NCBI GenBank assembly: GCA_028017165.1
Contig: CM051531.1
Span: 47,245,893 to 47,309,892, forward strand
Reading direction: 5' to 3'
Origin: Herpetospermum pedunculosum
Taxonomy: Eukaryota; Streptophyta; Magnoliopsida; Cucurbitales; Cucurbitaceae
DNA length: 64,000 bases
Both the position numbers and the translations under genes were made by a program. This document shows positions 45,251 to 57,194 of this stretch, one piece after another. Position 1 is the first letter of the stretch. Every line of letters begins with the position of its first letter. A model generated the notes under the pieces. That model saw only the letters and a list, made by a program, of their open reading frames with translations, was not told the DNA's origin and did no database searches.

Positions 45251-46190
45251 TCTTTAATTTACGTTAAGGTTAAGAAGGTCTAATGAAAAATTAGAAGTTT
45301 AGAATTTTTGATGTACACAAAATTAAAAAAATTTCCATATATTAAACACTATTTAGCATTTAAAGATTTATTAGTCGGAAAGAAAGGAAGAAAATATAAG
45401 ATATTTGCAACAAAAGCTTTTATCTTTTTGGTAAGGGGAAGGAGAAAAAAAAAAGTCTGTTTTTAATTTGTCATTAAAATTCAAAACCTTTTGAAAAAAT
45501 AATTTGTTTTTTTGGAGAAAAATAAAAAATGAGATGGAAGAGTTTGATTAGAAGTGGAGGAAACGCGGTAGCGTGGAGGGAAGGCAGGAGATGGGCCTCC
45601 CATAGCCGTCTGATATGGGACAATCAACCTCAATCATCTTTCCATCAGATGCTCTCTGTTGGATATTCTTATTGCCACGTCACTCCTCCTATCATCATGT
45701 ACATAATCACACCATTATTTCCCTTTGGATGATCTGGTCTGCACACTCATGCATGTGTGTTTTGATGATTGGATGTTGAATGATTCCAATTGTGGAATTA
45801 CTATATTAGAGAGTAAATAACATATAGTTTTGATTTAAGAAATTCCCACCATCAACTTAGGAATCCGTTCGAGAGTGAAAAAGTTTACCAAGTATGCACG
45901 GGCTTGAATGATCTAATGATCAACGAATGAGTTGATTTCTTAAACAATAATTGATTCAAATCTTTGTGTCAAATGATGTTAAGAATTTGAGAAGTACCTC
46001 GCTCGACTAACCGTTGATGTGAGGCGTCGACCCTTTCTATTGTTTGGAAGGTAGCCTCCTTCGAGGTGGATGTCAAATCTCAATACAATGCAAATTTGTA
46101 AAAGGTGAATAGAGGGTGTGATCAATGTAACATTGGTAGGTTTTCATCCATTCTAGCGTTTCTTTTTTAAAAAAGTTACAATAGTAATTT
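45251..46190. other. Intergenic spacer with one GC-rich island
   Basis: 45529-45732 is unusually GC-rich for the region and open for 67 codons (MRWKSLIRSGGNAVAWREGR onward). I recognise no domain and see no splice context that would make it a gene. The rest is AT-rich. Confidence 0.4.
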
Positions 46191-46194
46191 TAAA

Positions 46195-47085
46195 AATTAT
46201 GAAACAACCACTTGTAGTAATGGGTGAGTGAGAGTATCATTTAGATAGCCTAGAGTGGGGGTTCGATCCTACCTTAGTGTAGATTTTTAGAACAAATTAT
46301 CAAACAACTACTTGATGCAACGAGTGAGCACATCACTTAGATAGCCTAGAGTGGGAGTTGATCCTACACCTGTGCAAAAATTTAAATGCATTCCCAAAGT
46401 GAAACAGATGAGTGAGCGCATCTCGTCTAGAATAGCCCAGAGTGGGGGACGTTCGATCTTGCACTTGTGCAAAAATTTAATTGCATTTACCGCCCAAATT
46501 TTTATCAAACAACCACTTGGTGCAGTGAGTGAGAGTGGGGGTTGATCCTATCCTCCACCTGTGCAGAAATTTAATTGCGTTATTACCGTCTAAATTTTGA
46601 TCAAACAATCATTTGGTGTAGTGGGTGAGTGTCCCACCTAAGATGCAAGGTTTTAAAACGCTTTGCTTAAGATAGCCTAGAGTGAAGGTTCGATTATGCC
46701 TTAGTTGTAGAGTTTTAAAACGTTCTGCCTAAGATAACCCATTGTGGGGGTTCGATTCGGCCTTAGTTGCAGAGTTTTAAAACGTTCTGCCTAAGATAGC
46801 CCAAGTGGTAGTTCGATTCTGCCTTAGTTGTCGAGTTTTAAAATGCTCTGTCTAAAATAGCCCAGAGTGGGGGTTCGATCCTGTCTTAGTTGCATAGTTT
46901 TAAAACAAATTATCAAACAACCGCTTGGTGGTGCAACGGGTGAGCACATCGCCTAGATAGTCCATGCGTTATTACCGCTCAAATTTTATCAAACAACCAC
47001 TTGGTGCAGTGGATGAGCGTTCCGTCTAAGATAACCCTGAGTGGGGTTTGATCCTGCCTTAGTGCAAAAAATTTCAATCGACTCG
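46195..47085 (+). repeat. Array of tRNA-like units (about nine B boxes)
   Basis: A unit of tRNA form, CAACCACTTGGTGCAGTG and GGTGAGCGCATC, then GAGTGGGGGTTCGATCCT and GCCTTAGTGCAAAAATTT, is repeated imperfectly. B-box positions are near 46259, 46354, 46450, 46536, 46686, 46747, 46810, 46871 and 47044. Spacing varies from about 60 to 170 bp because some units lack the A-box half. No A tails separate the units, so this is tandem amplification of a SINE head rather than independent insertions. Confidence 0.82.
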
Positions 47086-47149
47086 TCTCAATTGGCAGAA
47101 AGTTGTCTTCTTGACTAGGAGGAAGAGACCGCTACAATGTGGCTTATAT

Positions 47150-47245
47150 ATATGTTTTTTTAGAATACATTCGGGGTGGGAATCTGAACCACAGATCTCT
47201 TGGTCGGCAACGCATTCATATGTCAGCTGACCCATGAAAACATGA
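47150..47245 (-). mobile_element. SINE relic, minus strand
   Basis: In reverse it reads GGGTCAGCTGACATATGAAT, then GACCAAGAGATCTGTGGTTC and AGATTCCCACCCCGAATGT, matching the body of the SINE at 5293. The tail is short (about 7 A). Confidence 0.7.
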
Positions 47246-48050
47246 TTCCATCAATTTTTTTGATTTCAACTTGTATTTTTAACGAATGAAAATATAAATT
47301 GTCCCATTACCATACGGAAAAGTGTTAGATATTCTTGAATTTGCTGTGATGTGTCCAAATGAATACAAGTTGACAAATTGAATGGGTAAAGTATTTAATT
47401 TTCGAGTTGCATCTGCATTGGCTTAGACAGAAATATCCTTTATAAAGATATATCATTGAAATGAGGATATTCCATAAAGAACTTGCATTTAATCCCTTGA
47501 TTTTACCTTTTTTTTTTCTTTTAAAAAAATTGTATTAATATATAAGTCTTCAAATCTACATGAAATTTGATTCTCATTCGATTATATTCAATGTTTTAAT
47601 ATTCTCTCCAAAGTCCAAATTAAAAAGGGCGTTCGTACATTTATATATATTTTTTTTTTGTTGCGTGCTAAAGTTGTGTTACTCACATACTTTTAGAATA
47701 CATAAGTCAAAAGATAAAAAAATGACTAAGTAACGACTCGTTTGATAAATGATATATTTTACCAAAATATTATGTGTCAATACTTTATTAGATCAAATTT
47801 TATCTTTTTAAATAGGTAAAATATGAAAATTTTCTATAATAATACCTACTAAGTTCAATTAACAAATTAGATAAGAATAAAGTGGATATTTAATATTAAA
47901 AAAACTGTCAACTGATGATATAAAATACTAATTTATAAATGACGCACAACCTTTCATAAATCAAAAAAACTATATCGCGAAACTTTTAAAATAAGATAAA
48001 AATTAAAGAATTATTTACACTTTTATCGATGAATGCATCGCATTGTCAAT
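47246..48050. other. AT-rich spacer
   Basis: No gene, and no repeat I can name. Confidence 0.5.
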
Positions 48051-48150
48051 AAGAGCATAGTTTAACGGCATGGTGTATCATTTAGTGACCGTGAGGTCCT
48101 AAGTTCAATCTTTCACTCTAACATGTTGTTAAAAAAAAAAAAAAAAAAAA
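48051..48150 (+). mobile_element. tRNA-derived SINE
   Basis: The body reads AAGAGCATAGTTTAACGGCA, TAGTGACCGTGAGGTCCTAA, a worn B box AAGTTCAATC, AACATGTTGTT and 20 A. It is the sister of the copy at 18782. Possible worn duplication GAATGCATCGCATTG / TATTGCATGACATTA. Confidence 0.72.
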
Positions 48151-48189
48151 CTATTGCATGACATTAACCAACATAAATATAATTTAATA

Positions 48190-48400
48190 TGACAATTTTT
48201 ATCACTATAGCTTCTATCAGTGATAGCTATTGATATACTCTTCTGTTTTTTATAAAATTTTGTCAATGACTATTAGTGATAGCAAACTATCGGTGACTAT
48301 CATTGATTTTTTGCCATATTTACAAAATATTTTATATTGTATTAGATTTTTATTTTGGATCTGATTTCTATTTATGCAACCAGATCTTATATAAACTAAG
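48190..48400. repeat. Dispersed repeat with TATCAGTGATAG words (relative at 57950-58170)
   Basis: CTTCTATCAGTGATAGCTAT, TTTTTTGCCATATTTACAAA and TGCAACCAGA occur in the same order as at 57950-58170. The latter lies inside a Mutator-like element, so this copy may be a fragment of a relative. Confidence 0.65.
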
Positions 48401-49756
48401 CACTTCGATTTAATCCACACACCCCCATATATTGTAAAAAAATTGATAAAAATGACAAACACATCATATCAATATTGTGTTTTCAAGAGAAGGGTTGATT
48501 TTAGAGGGTTAGAAGAAAAAAAAGGAAATATGAGAGAATATAATATAAAAGAAAAAAGGTGGGTGAAGTTGGTGGTGTGGGAATCTAATTCCCCTATCCA
48601 AATTTTGACAGCTTAAGCTTTATTATTTATTTATTTTTGCTTGTCTTCTCTTTCTTATGGGTATTGATGATTTCCATGCAAAAAGCTTGGGCTTTTGTTG
48701 CAGAGAGGGCTAAATTAGTTGCAAAAATAAAGCAAATTTTGCAGCCTTAGCATCCTTTAAATTGTCCTCTTTCTCTCTCTCTCTTAGCACCATTTTTTTT
48801 TTTTGTACTACAAATGCATGAAGGGACCTTCCATTGGAATAGGGTCAACTTCACATTTTAGATCCTTTTGAATTTTTGTTTCCTACATTTCACATGCATC
48901 TATCTACTCTCTGTCTTTTTTTTTTCTTTTTCTTTTTTTAATAAAAATTTGGTTGTTATAAATTGTAATCACTTTCATATGTTTTGCTATAATATAAAAA
49001 GAGAGGTTGAAAAATGCTTTGGTTTTTTATATTTGAAAATTAAGTTTACAAACATCACATCTTCTACGTATGAGTTTCTTTATTTGTTGTCTATTTTGAC
49101 ATATATGTTTTCATAATAAAAGTTAAGTTTTGAAAACTAAAAAAAAAAAAAATTAAATTTTGTTTTTGTGTATACAATTTGACTAAGAATTTTGTGCGAG
49201 CGTTACTTTTGTGCAGACTCTTGTTGTTCGAGCGTTACTCGTGTGCAGACTCGTGTGGATACTCGTAAACCTATTTTCCAACATGAATCTTCACTTCTCT
49301 CCGTTTATTCTATTTTCTTTCTTCGTTTTTCGCCATTGGAGCTTCAATCATCTCTTCCGTCTTCCATTAACCCATCCTCGTTTCTTCCTCACAAAGAAAA
49401 ACAACCCCCAATTTTTAACTGGGTTTCAACATTAAAGTAATGGATTTCTTTTTTTTTCTCCACGATTTGTTCATCTTTTATCCAATACCAACAATTTGTT
49501 CATCTTTTTATCAAAATGAGTTTCTCTTTCTCCTACACAAGTTTTGGAAAGAAAAGAGAAATGAGATTGGTGATGAGGCCTGAAAAAGAAAAAAAAAGAC
49601 CCATTTTTTTAGAGAAAAAAAAAAACTCATTTATAAAGTATAAGCTTTTGGCGCAGCGTTTTGAAATAAGATTGGCGGGTCGGAGTGAGGTGGGCGGCGA
49701 CGAGGTTGGCCGGAGGAGGGGGGAAGAAGAGAGGAAGAAGAAGGTGAAGGAGATGG
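48401..49756. other. Intergenic spacer, parts low-copy in appearance
   Basis: 48560-48860 has mixed composition without a frame. The frames at 49192-49440 have no domain. 49516-49756 is GA- and G-rich, and its open frame resembles a transposon leader rather than a gene. Confidence 0.4.
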
Positions 49757-50198
49757 TCATGACTTCCTTTCTGATCCTTTAACAAGTGTGACTCCTCCAT
49801 TGGCAGTGAGTATCTGAAGTTGGGTTGAAGAACGAAAAAAGGAAAGATGGGTAGAATTGTTTGTCATGTGATCAGTAGCACCTGTATCAATAATACATGC
49901 ATCATTCATAGTAAGATAAGTTTTGGACAGACCTGGATTATCAACATTGGCAATAGTAAGGAATCTATATTTGTTTCGAGTTCCAAAACGCATCTTCATA
50001 AGTTGCGACCATAACGAAAAATTGATTGGTATCATCTAGGATGAATCCAGATGGAAATGAGGTATTGTCTTGGACAATAATTTGAGATTCATAAGAGACA
50101 ATATAGAGGAGGAAGGGTTTGATTCGGCCATGGGAAACTGGGAGGGAAAAACAAAAAAAAATACTTTGATTTCTACTTTTGGTATATCTCTGATACCT
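49757..50198 (-). pseudogene. Ty1/copia gag-protease remnant with internal deletion
   Basis: The upper part has VSYESQIIVQDNTSFPSGFI and LDDTN, then in another frame FSLWSQLMKMRF and TRNKYRFLTI: the N-terminal gag motif of copia elements (LDGTNYSLWSQ). It jumps directly to CIIDTGATDHMTNNS, the aspartic protease motif (DTGA). The middle of gag is therefore deleted, and a frameshift lies near 50030. It ends abruptly at 49757. Confidence 0.82.
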
Positions 50199-50424
50199 TG
50201 TAGTTATGGAGAATAATGCATTCAATTGTATTTATTTTTCACTAGTTACAACATATATATACATGAGACATACAAAAAAAAAAAACCTAATTCATAGCCT
50301 AACTACAAGGGAACTAGTTGCACCTAATTCCATAAGTTATTCCTCACCATAAGACTTGTTATTAACAACTAAGTCACTAATTTATTTACAATAATTCATT
50401 CTCTTTACATTGTTCACTTCAACA
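50199..50424 (-). mobile_element. LTR of the copia remnant
   Basis: 226 bp on the minus strand, from TGTTGAAGTGAAC to CATAACTACA. It is followed by AGGTATCAGAG (50197-50187), the tRNA-Met primer-binding site lacking its first T. The other LTR is not in place. Confidence 0.75.
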
Positions 50425-50856
50425 ATAAACTCACTCTCCCAACTTTGTGGGCCAAATGACCCCTAAGTAATTTTGGGAATAGCAAATCGATGAGAGATAA
50501 GTTTTTGGTAGAGTTATTAGTCACGAAATCACTCTCGAAATTACTTTGGTAGATTTATTAGTCAGGAAATCACTCTCGAAATTACTTTTAAAAACTATTT
50601 TCCTTTTTAGTAGTTTATTGATTCTAAAATCATATTTGAATTAAAAAAGTAAAAGTATAAAAATTAATAATTTTAAAGGCGTCAAATAAAACATTAAAAT
50701 GATTTATTACTAAACACATCAATTTTATGAACTTAGTTATAATAAAATACTCGAACTAAAAACAATTTTTTTTAAATCACCTCCAATCCTGTCTTTAATT
50801 ATTATTATTTTTAAAAATGCTTCCAAGAAAAGTATTTCACCTAAAAGCATGAATTC
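50425..50856. other. AT-rich spacer with a short direct repeat
   Basis: A phrase, GTTATTAGTCACGAAATCAC and variant, with CTCGAAATTACTTT, occurs at 50513 and 50554. No gene. Confidence 0.6.
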
Positions 50857-50859
50857 CAA

Positions 50860-51761
50860 GGGGGCGTTTGGCCCCCTGTTTTGGAATCAGAACCCTGGGA
50901 ATCAGAATCCTCGAGGGTTTGTCAGGGCGGGTTCTGAACCCTGGGAATCAAAAGACTGTGTTTGAGGTGCAGGGTTGGGAAGCCTCGGAATCAGAAACCA
51001 ATGTTTGGGGTGCAGTGTTCTGAACCCCGGGTTGAACAGTTTCCTTTTCTTTTTTTCTTTTCCTTTTACTATTTTGTTTCTCTTTTTTACCCTTATTTTC
51101 TAGTGGTTGTCTTGTGACTTATAAAATCCGGCCTCATGTAACATGAGCAAACTTCTTTTGAGACTTAAAAAATGAAGCATTTAATTTATGTTATAGTCTA
51201 AGAATAAGAAAATAAATTGAACAATTTTCATACTTTGTACTCATAAAAAATTAAGAAAAACAAAAAAAAAAAATAAAGGAAAAAAAAAGTTTTTTTTTTT
51301 ACAACATAAAAATAAAAGTTACATTACTATTGATGAAAATAGTTTTATAGAATAAGATGGAAAAAGATATATTTTAACAAAAACATTAAAAAAAAAACAT
51401 TTAACAAAACCAACAAAAACAAAAAAATAAGAAAGAAAAGAAAGAAAAAAAAAATACATCATTGATGGAAATTTTGTACATTTCAATTAAAAAAATTAAT
51501 AATTATTATAAAAGAAAAAAAAATTACAAACACAACATTAGTTTATAGAATACGGTTGAAAAAATACATAAAATAAATAAATAATAGAGAGAAAAAACAA
51601 TTAAAAAAAACCTTAGTTTGGATATAACTTGCATTCCAATAATTCACTGCTATTAATGAAAATTTTATAATAATATTAAAATATATTCATATTTGAAAGT
51701 AGTAAAAAAACTTAACAAAGAATACCATTTTTTATAATAGAAAAATATATATTTTAATTTA

Positions 51762-51792
<31 letters not shown>

Positions 51793-52074
51793 TAAAAGAA
51801 AAAAGAATAGACATATAGCTAAAATTGATGACACAGTTGATAAAGAGATAAAATAGAAAATTGTTGGTGTCAAATTGATGGAGAGCGATAGAATTGTTGA
51901 TATCAAATTCAAAATTGATGAAGAGAGATAAATAAAATTGTAGAAGTAAGAAAGGATGAAAACCCAAAACCATGGGTTTGGGTTCTAAACCCATGATTTT
52001 CAAACTCATCCCTCCAAACATGAGTTTGACTTTTGATTCCAAACTCACACAAACACAAGGGGCCAAACGCCCCC
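50860..52074. mobile_element. Non-autonomous Harbinger element, 1215 bp
   Basis: Perfect 16-bp terminal inverted repeats, GGGGGCGTTTGGCCCC. A CAA trinucleotide flanks both sides (50857-50859, 52075-52077). Subterminal GTGTTTGAGGTGCAGGGTT and TGTTTGGGGTGCAGTGTTC phrases match those inside the autonomous element at 772-7708. The interior is AT-rich with a (TA)n run (51773-51795) and no coding region. Confidence 0.88.
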
Positions 52075-52099
52075 CAAAAGTTTCTGTTTAAATCTATAA

Positions 52100-53031
52100 T
52101 TTGTTTTGTTATAGAAGATTCTAAAAACGACGTTCTTTTCTATATCTCAATTTTGGATATATCATCTTAAAAGTTGTTTTGTTTTTTTTTTTTAAATAGA
52201 TATTATAAAACAAAACGAAAAATAATAGTATATACTTTTTTTTTTTTTTTTAGTTAATGTCAGTTGAGCCATGCTCGGTTTAGCGATAGTATATAAACTT
52301 TATCCATTAAAAAATTGAAAAGCTAGGAGATGTGTTAATAACTACTTTGATTGTTTTTTGGTTTTATGATGTTAAAAGTTATATCCTTATTCACTAATTT
52401 TTTTTTAAGTAGACAAACAACCATTTTTAATTGACAATTTTGAAAAAATATCAAACATATTTTTTATTTGAAAAAATGACCGGATACTAAGATATAAAAC
52501 GATGTTGTTATAAACAAAACTCTAATTACTCCAAACAGAACGCAATTACAAAATAAGCAGAGCGAGAGATAAAGAACACATAGAAATATAGTGGTTCAAA
52601 ATTTTTGTATGCATCCACTTTGAGAACTCGTTGATGCATCTTTTATTAAGAGCAATAAGTCACAAATACAGAATACAAAGGAGGATTCAATCACCCCAAT
52701 ATGAATGGAATCAATCCTAACAAACAATACCTCAAATCTTGACCGATTTAAGATTCAATCTAGACCGGAAACCACTGCGAAACCCAAGCTACTACCACCG
52801 TTTACCTCTCTATTCCGAGACCTCCGACGGCGACAACCCTCAGCATCGAAACTTGACATTCGCCTGAAGCTACCGAAAAATCCACTCTGATTACACAGCC
52901 TCTAAACCAAGCCTCGAGACCCAGACGTTGTTTTTTCCCTCTGCCTCCATAACCGACCACCCGAAAAGGGAAAGAATTCTCATCATATGCCCCTAACACG
53001 CTTGTGAGGGAAAATTTACTATAAATACAAG
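52100..53031. other. Spacer with a SINE fragment and an unassigned GC-richer block
   Basis: 52235-52285 is the tail and A-box part of a minus-strand SINE (T run, then GTTGAGCCATGCTCGG). 52560-53000 is of even composition with unbroken but domain-less frames. It may be part of an LTR. Confidence 0.4.
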
Positions 53032-53300
53032 CACTACAAGAAATCGAGGGATGTTCCGACGCATAAAAATGTCGAGAAACTTCTGCTGTGCTCAACTATA
53101 ATTGTCTCTAGCCTTAGAACTGACTTTGGCATCGGAGCGTGTTGGGCACAACACCACAATGATGCTTGAATTTTTCTTTCAGGTCAGCTCAACGAGGAAA
53201 CATAATCGAGGACCGAGGTGCCGACTAACTTGGCAGATTCGTGCATCAACAAATCTATTTTTCATTTTCAAATTAAAATGTTAGAACTTTATAAATAAAA
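53032..53300 (+). mobile_element. Possible CACTA-type terminus without a partner
   Basis: CACTACAAGAAATCGAGGG followed by TTCCGACGC and TGTCGAGAA words resembles a CACTA end with its own subterminal motif. I find no matching right end downstream, so it is either truncated or a chance resemblance. Confidence 0.3.
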
Positions 53301-53763
53301 CTTAAAAAAATAAATATCAAATGATAATAAATAACATGAATAAAAAAAATGAAAAAGTTAGTTCGAGTCATTTTGATTACTTTCATGTGTGAAATACTAA
53401 GATGTTTTGGTAATAAAACTAAGGGTGGGTAGCTGCAAATCTAATATAATTTTAATAAAATATTACAAACAACAGCTAAAAAAATCATGATAAATAGAAT
53501 AGAACTAAAAATACATAAAATAGGGTTACAATAAGTAGGCTAATCAATAATTGTTATGATTATAAAATAGGGTTACATAAAATAGGACCAACCCCAAATG
53601 TGGACCTTCACTTCCCTCAACAACCTGAGAAGTAGAATGTTCCACAGTATCCACAGACCTTCCTTTATTCAGACCATACTCATCTAAAACCATCCTAAGG
53701 CTCGGACCTACGCTTTCACCACCCAACCTGGATGTAGGACACTGGCTCTTATGAGGTTCTTGA

Positions 53764-54076
53764 GCGTGTTGGTCCAGTAGTGTATCGCTTAGCATTGCCA
53801 ATGGAGCTCTCTAGAATCCATGATGTATTCCATGTATCATTGTTGCGTAAGTATGTGTCGGACATGAGTCATGTCTTTGAATCACAACCTGTGCAATTGA
53901 AGGAAAATTTGTCGTACGAGGAAGGGTCGATGCGAATTTTGGACAAAAAAGAACAGGTGCTACGCAATAAGACCATTCCTCTGGTAAAAATTTTGTGGAG
54001 AAATCATGTCGTGGAAGAAGCAACCTGGGAAAGTAAAGAAAAAATGCGTGCTCAATGTCCTGAGTTGTTTTCTTGA
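53764..54076 (+). pseudogene. Ty3/gypsy integrase C-terminus with chromodomain-like end
   Basis: The frame reads ERVGPVVYRLALPMELSRIH, DVFHVSLLRKY, EEGSMRILDKKEQVLRNKTI, PLVKILWRNHVVEEATWES and ends at TGA (54076). This is the end of gypsy pol in chromovirus-like elements (YRLALP, HVFHVS-LRKY, VKV-W-----EEATWE). Everything upstream of 53764 is missing, and the join there is abrupt. Confidence 0.85.
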
Positions 54077-54103
54077 TGGAGTCGCCAAATTTTGAGGACA
54101 AAA

Positions 54104-55965
54104 TTTTCAAAAGGGGGTAATATTTGTAAGTACGGCTTAGTCCTTTCACTTAAAAAAAAAGAAAAAAAAGGTTAATTAAAAATTTCACTCCCTAATTCAG
54201 TATTTGGCTGTGTGAGGTGTGGGTGGTTGTTAACCTACACGTGGTTGTTTTAAAAAAAGAGGAGTATTAATTTAGTTTTGACTTTTTTAAAAAATTGAGG
54301 GGAAAACAGAGAGTCGGGAGAGATGAAGAAAATGAAGGAAGAAGAGGAAATTAAGGAAATGGAGGCAATAATTGCAAAATGAATATTGAAGGGTTTATTA
54401 GTTGCTTGAACTTTTGGTAAGTTAAACTTTAAAAATCATTGAAACTTTTAACCATGCATGAAGATTTCTTCCTTCAACCTTGAGTTCTATGAGTTTAACT
54501 TATATTTGAGAATTTGAGGGTTACATGGAAGATTTTGGTGGTTCATGGGGTTTTAGTCTTTGATGGTTGATTTGAAGGGTTGTAATTATGCTTGAGAAAC
54601 TTTTCTTTAAAAGAAGTTAAGGTAGGGAATTTGGAACTTCATTTTTTTTAGATTATTGGTGTTTTGTTGTGTTATGAAGAAGGAAAGAAAGATGTCAATT
54701 TCTTGAGAATGAAATTGGAGAATTTGGAAATAGAAAGTGACATTTTCAAAGAAGAAGAGTATGGAAAACAAAACAGAGGAGAAAGAATTTGGGGGTTTTC
54801 GGAAGATGAAGAAGTTATGGTTGTAAATTGAAGAAATAGAAATGAGATTTAGGTGGTTAAATGATAGAAAGAAGGGGAGTAATCCAAGTGGAATTAAATG
54901 AGGAGAGTTAATTGTTGGTGTTGGTCAGGAGGTTTATCAAGAAGGTAAATTTGTTGGTTTTGTGAAAATGACCAATTTGTACTTGGAGTTAAGAGAGTAA
55001 ATTGGAGTTTTGTAATATGATGTTTAAGTGGTAGTGAAGTAAGTATACTTAGGGTGGTTTATTTAACATTTAAGTCAAGCGGAAGTGGAAACAGTTTACG
55101 ACCTGAACGTGTCTCATCCATAGTTGTTGTGAGTGGTTATTTTACAAAATTGTTTATTACCTAACCAAATAGTATGAATTTCGTGAAATTTATACTTATG
55201 CATGTTTTTGGAGTAAATCTGACGAGATTTACATAAATTCTTGTGAAATTTCAGTATTTCATGATTTAGCTGAAATTGTGAATTTAGAAATGTGAGAAAT
55301 ATTTTCTTTTTCGTGATTTAAGAAAGTCAAAAGTGTTAAATGTTTATTTAGAAATGTTTGAACTTTGTGAAATGTGATTTTAGAGAAAGAGCACAATTTT
55401 AAGAGTTTTATTAGAGAGTGGCTTCAAAACCACTAGATTTAAGTACCTATGGTGATTACCTGTATGTTATGTGGATGTGTTTCCATAGTATACCAGAGAT
55501 AGAGAATTATACGTGCACGTATGACAAAGACTCTACTATGTTCCTAGAGATTTCTCGGTGCATAGTAGGATAGAGATTGATCTGCTATGCGTATTGAGAA
55601 TACTTTGCGCCAGTATGAGCAGAGATTATGTACAATGTTAGGTGATGATTTTTTACAAATCTTTGTTTTTTTTTATTACAAGAGTGTTTGTTACATATAT
55701 CGCTATGTTTTTTTTACTAGCCTTGGTTGGTGAATCAAGCGTTGCTATTTCATAGTTGTTCGGTGTTTTTACTTTTCTCGAGACTTAAGTGGTTCACGAT
55801 TTATATTGCTTTTCTGAGCTTTGCACTTATGTGTAGTATGAAAACTAGAGTTTCTTTAAGGTTGATTTCTTATCAAATTACTACTCACTGGGTTTGCAAC
55901 TCATTTTTTCTTCCTAATTTTCCTACCAGGTAGCGTTATAGTTTCGGACGAGCCTATGATAAGTA
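54104..55965 (+). mobile_element. Polypurine tract and 3' LTR of the gypsy element
   Basis: AAAAGGGGGTAA at 54108-54119 is a polypurine tract after the pol stop. The LTR starts near TGTAAGTACGG (54125). It is about 1.8 kb and contains an AT-rich body and, near its end, ACTCACTGGGTTTGC and a CCAGGTAGCG phrase seen near the end of related LTRs. The exact end near 55965 is not fixed because the partner LTR is absent. Confidence 0.6.
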
Positions 55966-56660
55966 TATAACCATATATATCCATATATGAAGTATATATC
56001 AATATATATGACGGGTATATATAAAAACTACTTATATTTTATAAATAAAAAAAAATACATATTATCTATAAGTATATATGAGTATATAGTCATAGATGGA
56101 GTATATATGGTGGGTATATATATATAAATATACATGTGTTATAAGTATATATACAGAATATATGAGTATATATAAGTATATATAAGTATATATGGTGGTT
56201 ATATATATAAAAAAATGAAGATGGTGAATGAAAATGAAAGGAAGAAAAATATGGAAAGGAAATAACACCAACGTAAGAGAAATGCTTATATATACATATG
56301 TGAAATGTTGTTTTTGTGAAATGAAGAAAATGAAAATGATGAATGAAAATGGAGAGGACGAAAAATCTGGAAAATAAAGAACACTAACGTAAGGATAATG
56401 CTAAAATCGGAGAAACAAGATTGGAAAAACTTCCGAAAAGGTATAAAACATTCCTACATAAATGGTGAGAAAAAATAATAATTTATTATAAATTGAAATT
56501 TAATACACAAAATGGAGAGAGAAATTGAAGAATATTATAGAGATGACACATTAATAAGGGCATAATGGTAATTTAAATTAAAAAATATAGAAATGAAAAT
56601 TTTAAGATTTTAGGACATATTTGAAAATATCCCTTTAAAAATGATCATTTGAGAGAATTT
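55966..56660 (+). repeat. Dispersed repeat, copy 2 (see 15771-16260)
   Basis: It begins with AAGTATATATGAG-type phrases, expanded more than in copy 1. A unit with AATGAAAATGRAGAGGA and ATGAAAATGAAAGGAAG is repeated inside. The 3' half (GAAATTTAATACACA to AAGATTTTAGGACATATTTG) is clearly shared with copy 1. Confidence 0.75.
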
Positions 56661-57185
56661 CTCTATAAAAATACCCTTGAACCTCCTCATTTTATTTTTT
56701 ATTTTTTTTAAAGTTGGAATACTACCCTTGACCTTTCATAAACATTTCAAAAATATCCTTGAAGTAGAAAAATCGTTAGAATATTGGACGAGAAGTCGAC
56801 GTGTTTGAATGTTGTTCTCTTTCAAACTTAATCCAGGCAAGCGTGTCCTAGTCACCATCACGTTGTTCTAGGTTACTGTCACATCGATTTTTCGTCCAAA
56901 ATTTTAACGAATTTTTACTTCGAAAATATTTTTGAAACGATTATGAAAAGTCAAAGATTAAAATTGTAACTTTTGAAAGGATACATATATTTTTTAAACA
57001 ATGGAAAAAGTTCATAAATATTGTTTTATAATTTAGCCTAACTTCAAAATACTTACCGATCCTGAAATTACATTTTTCAATTCTTTAAACCAAAATCAAG
57101 GTAATCATTAAAATAGTTAATCTTTTAAAAACAAACTCTAAAATAGATTCAAATAGATATTTTAAAAGTTTAAGAATTAAACAAA
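56661..57185. other. Intergenic spacer
   Basis: AT-rich with repeat-like text at 56690-56960. No gene. Confidence 0.5.
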
Positions 57186-57194
57186 TTATTTTAC

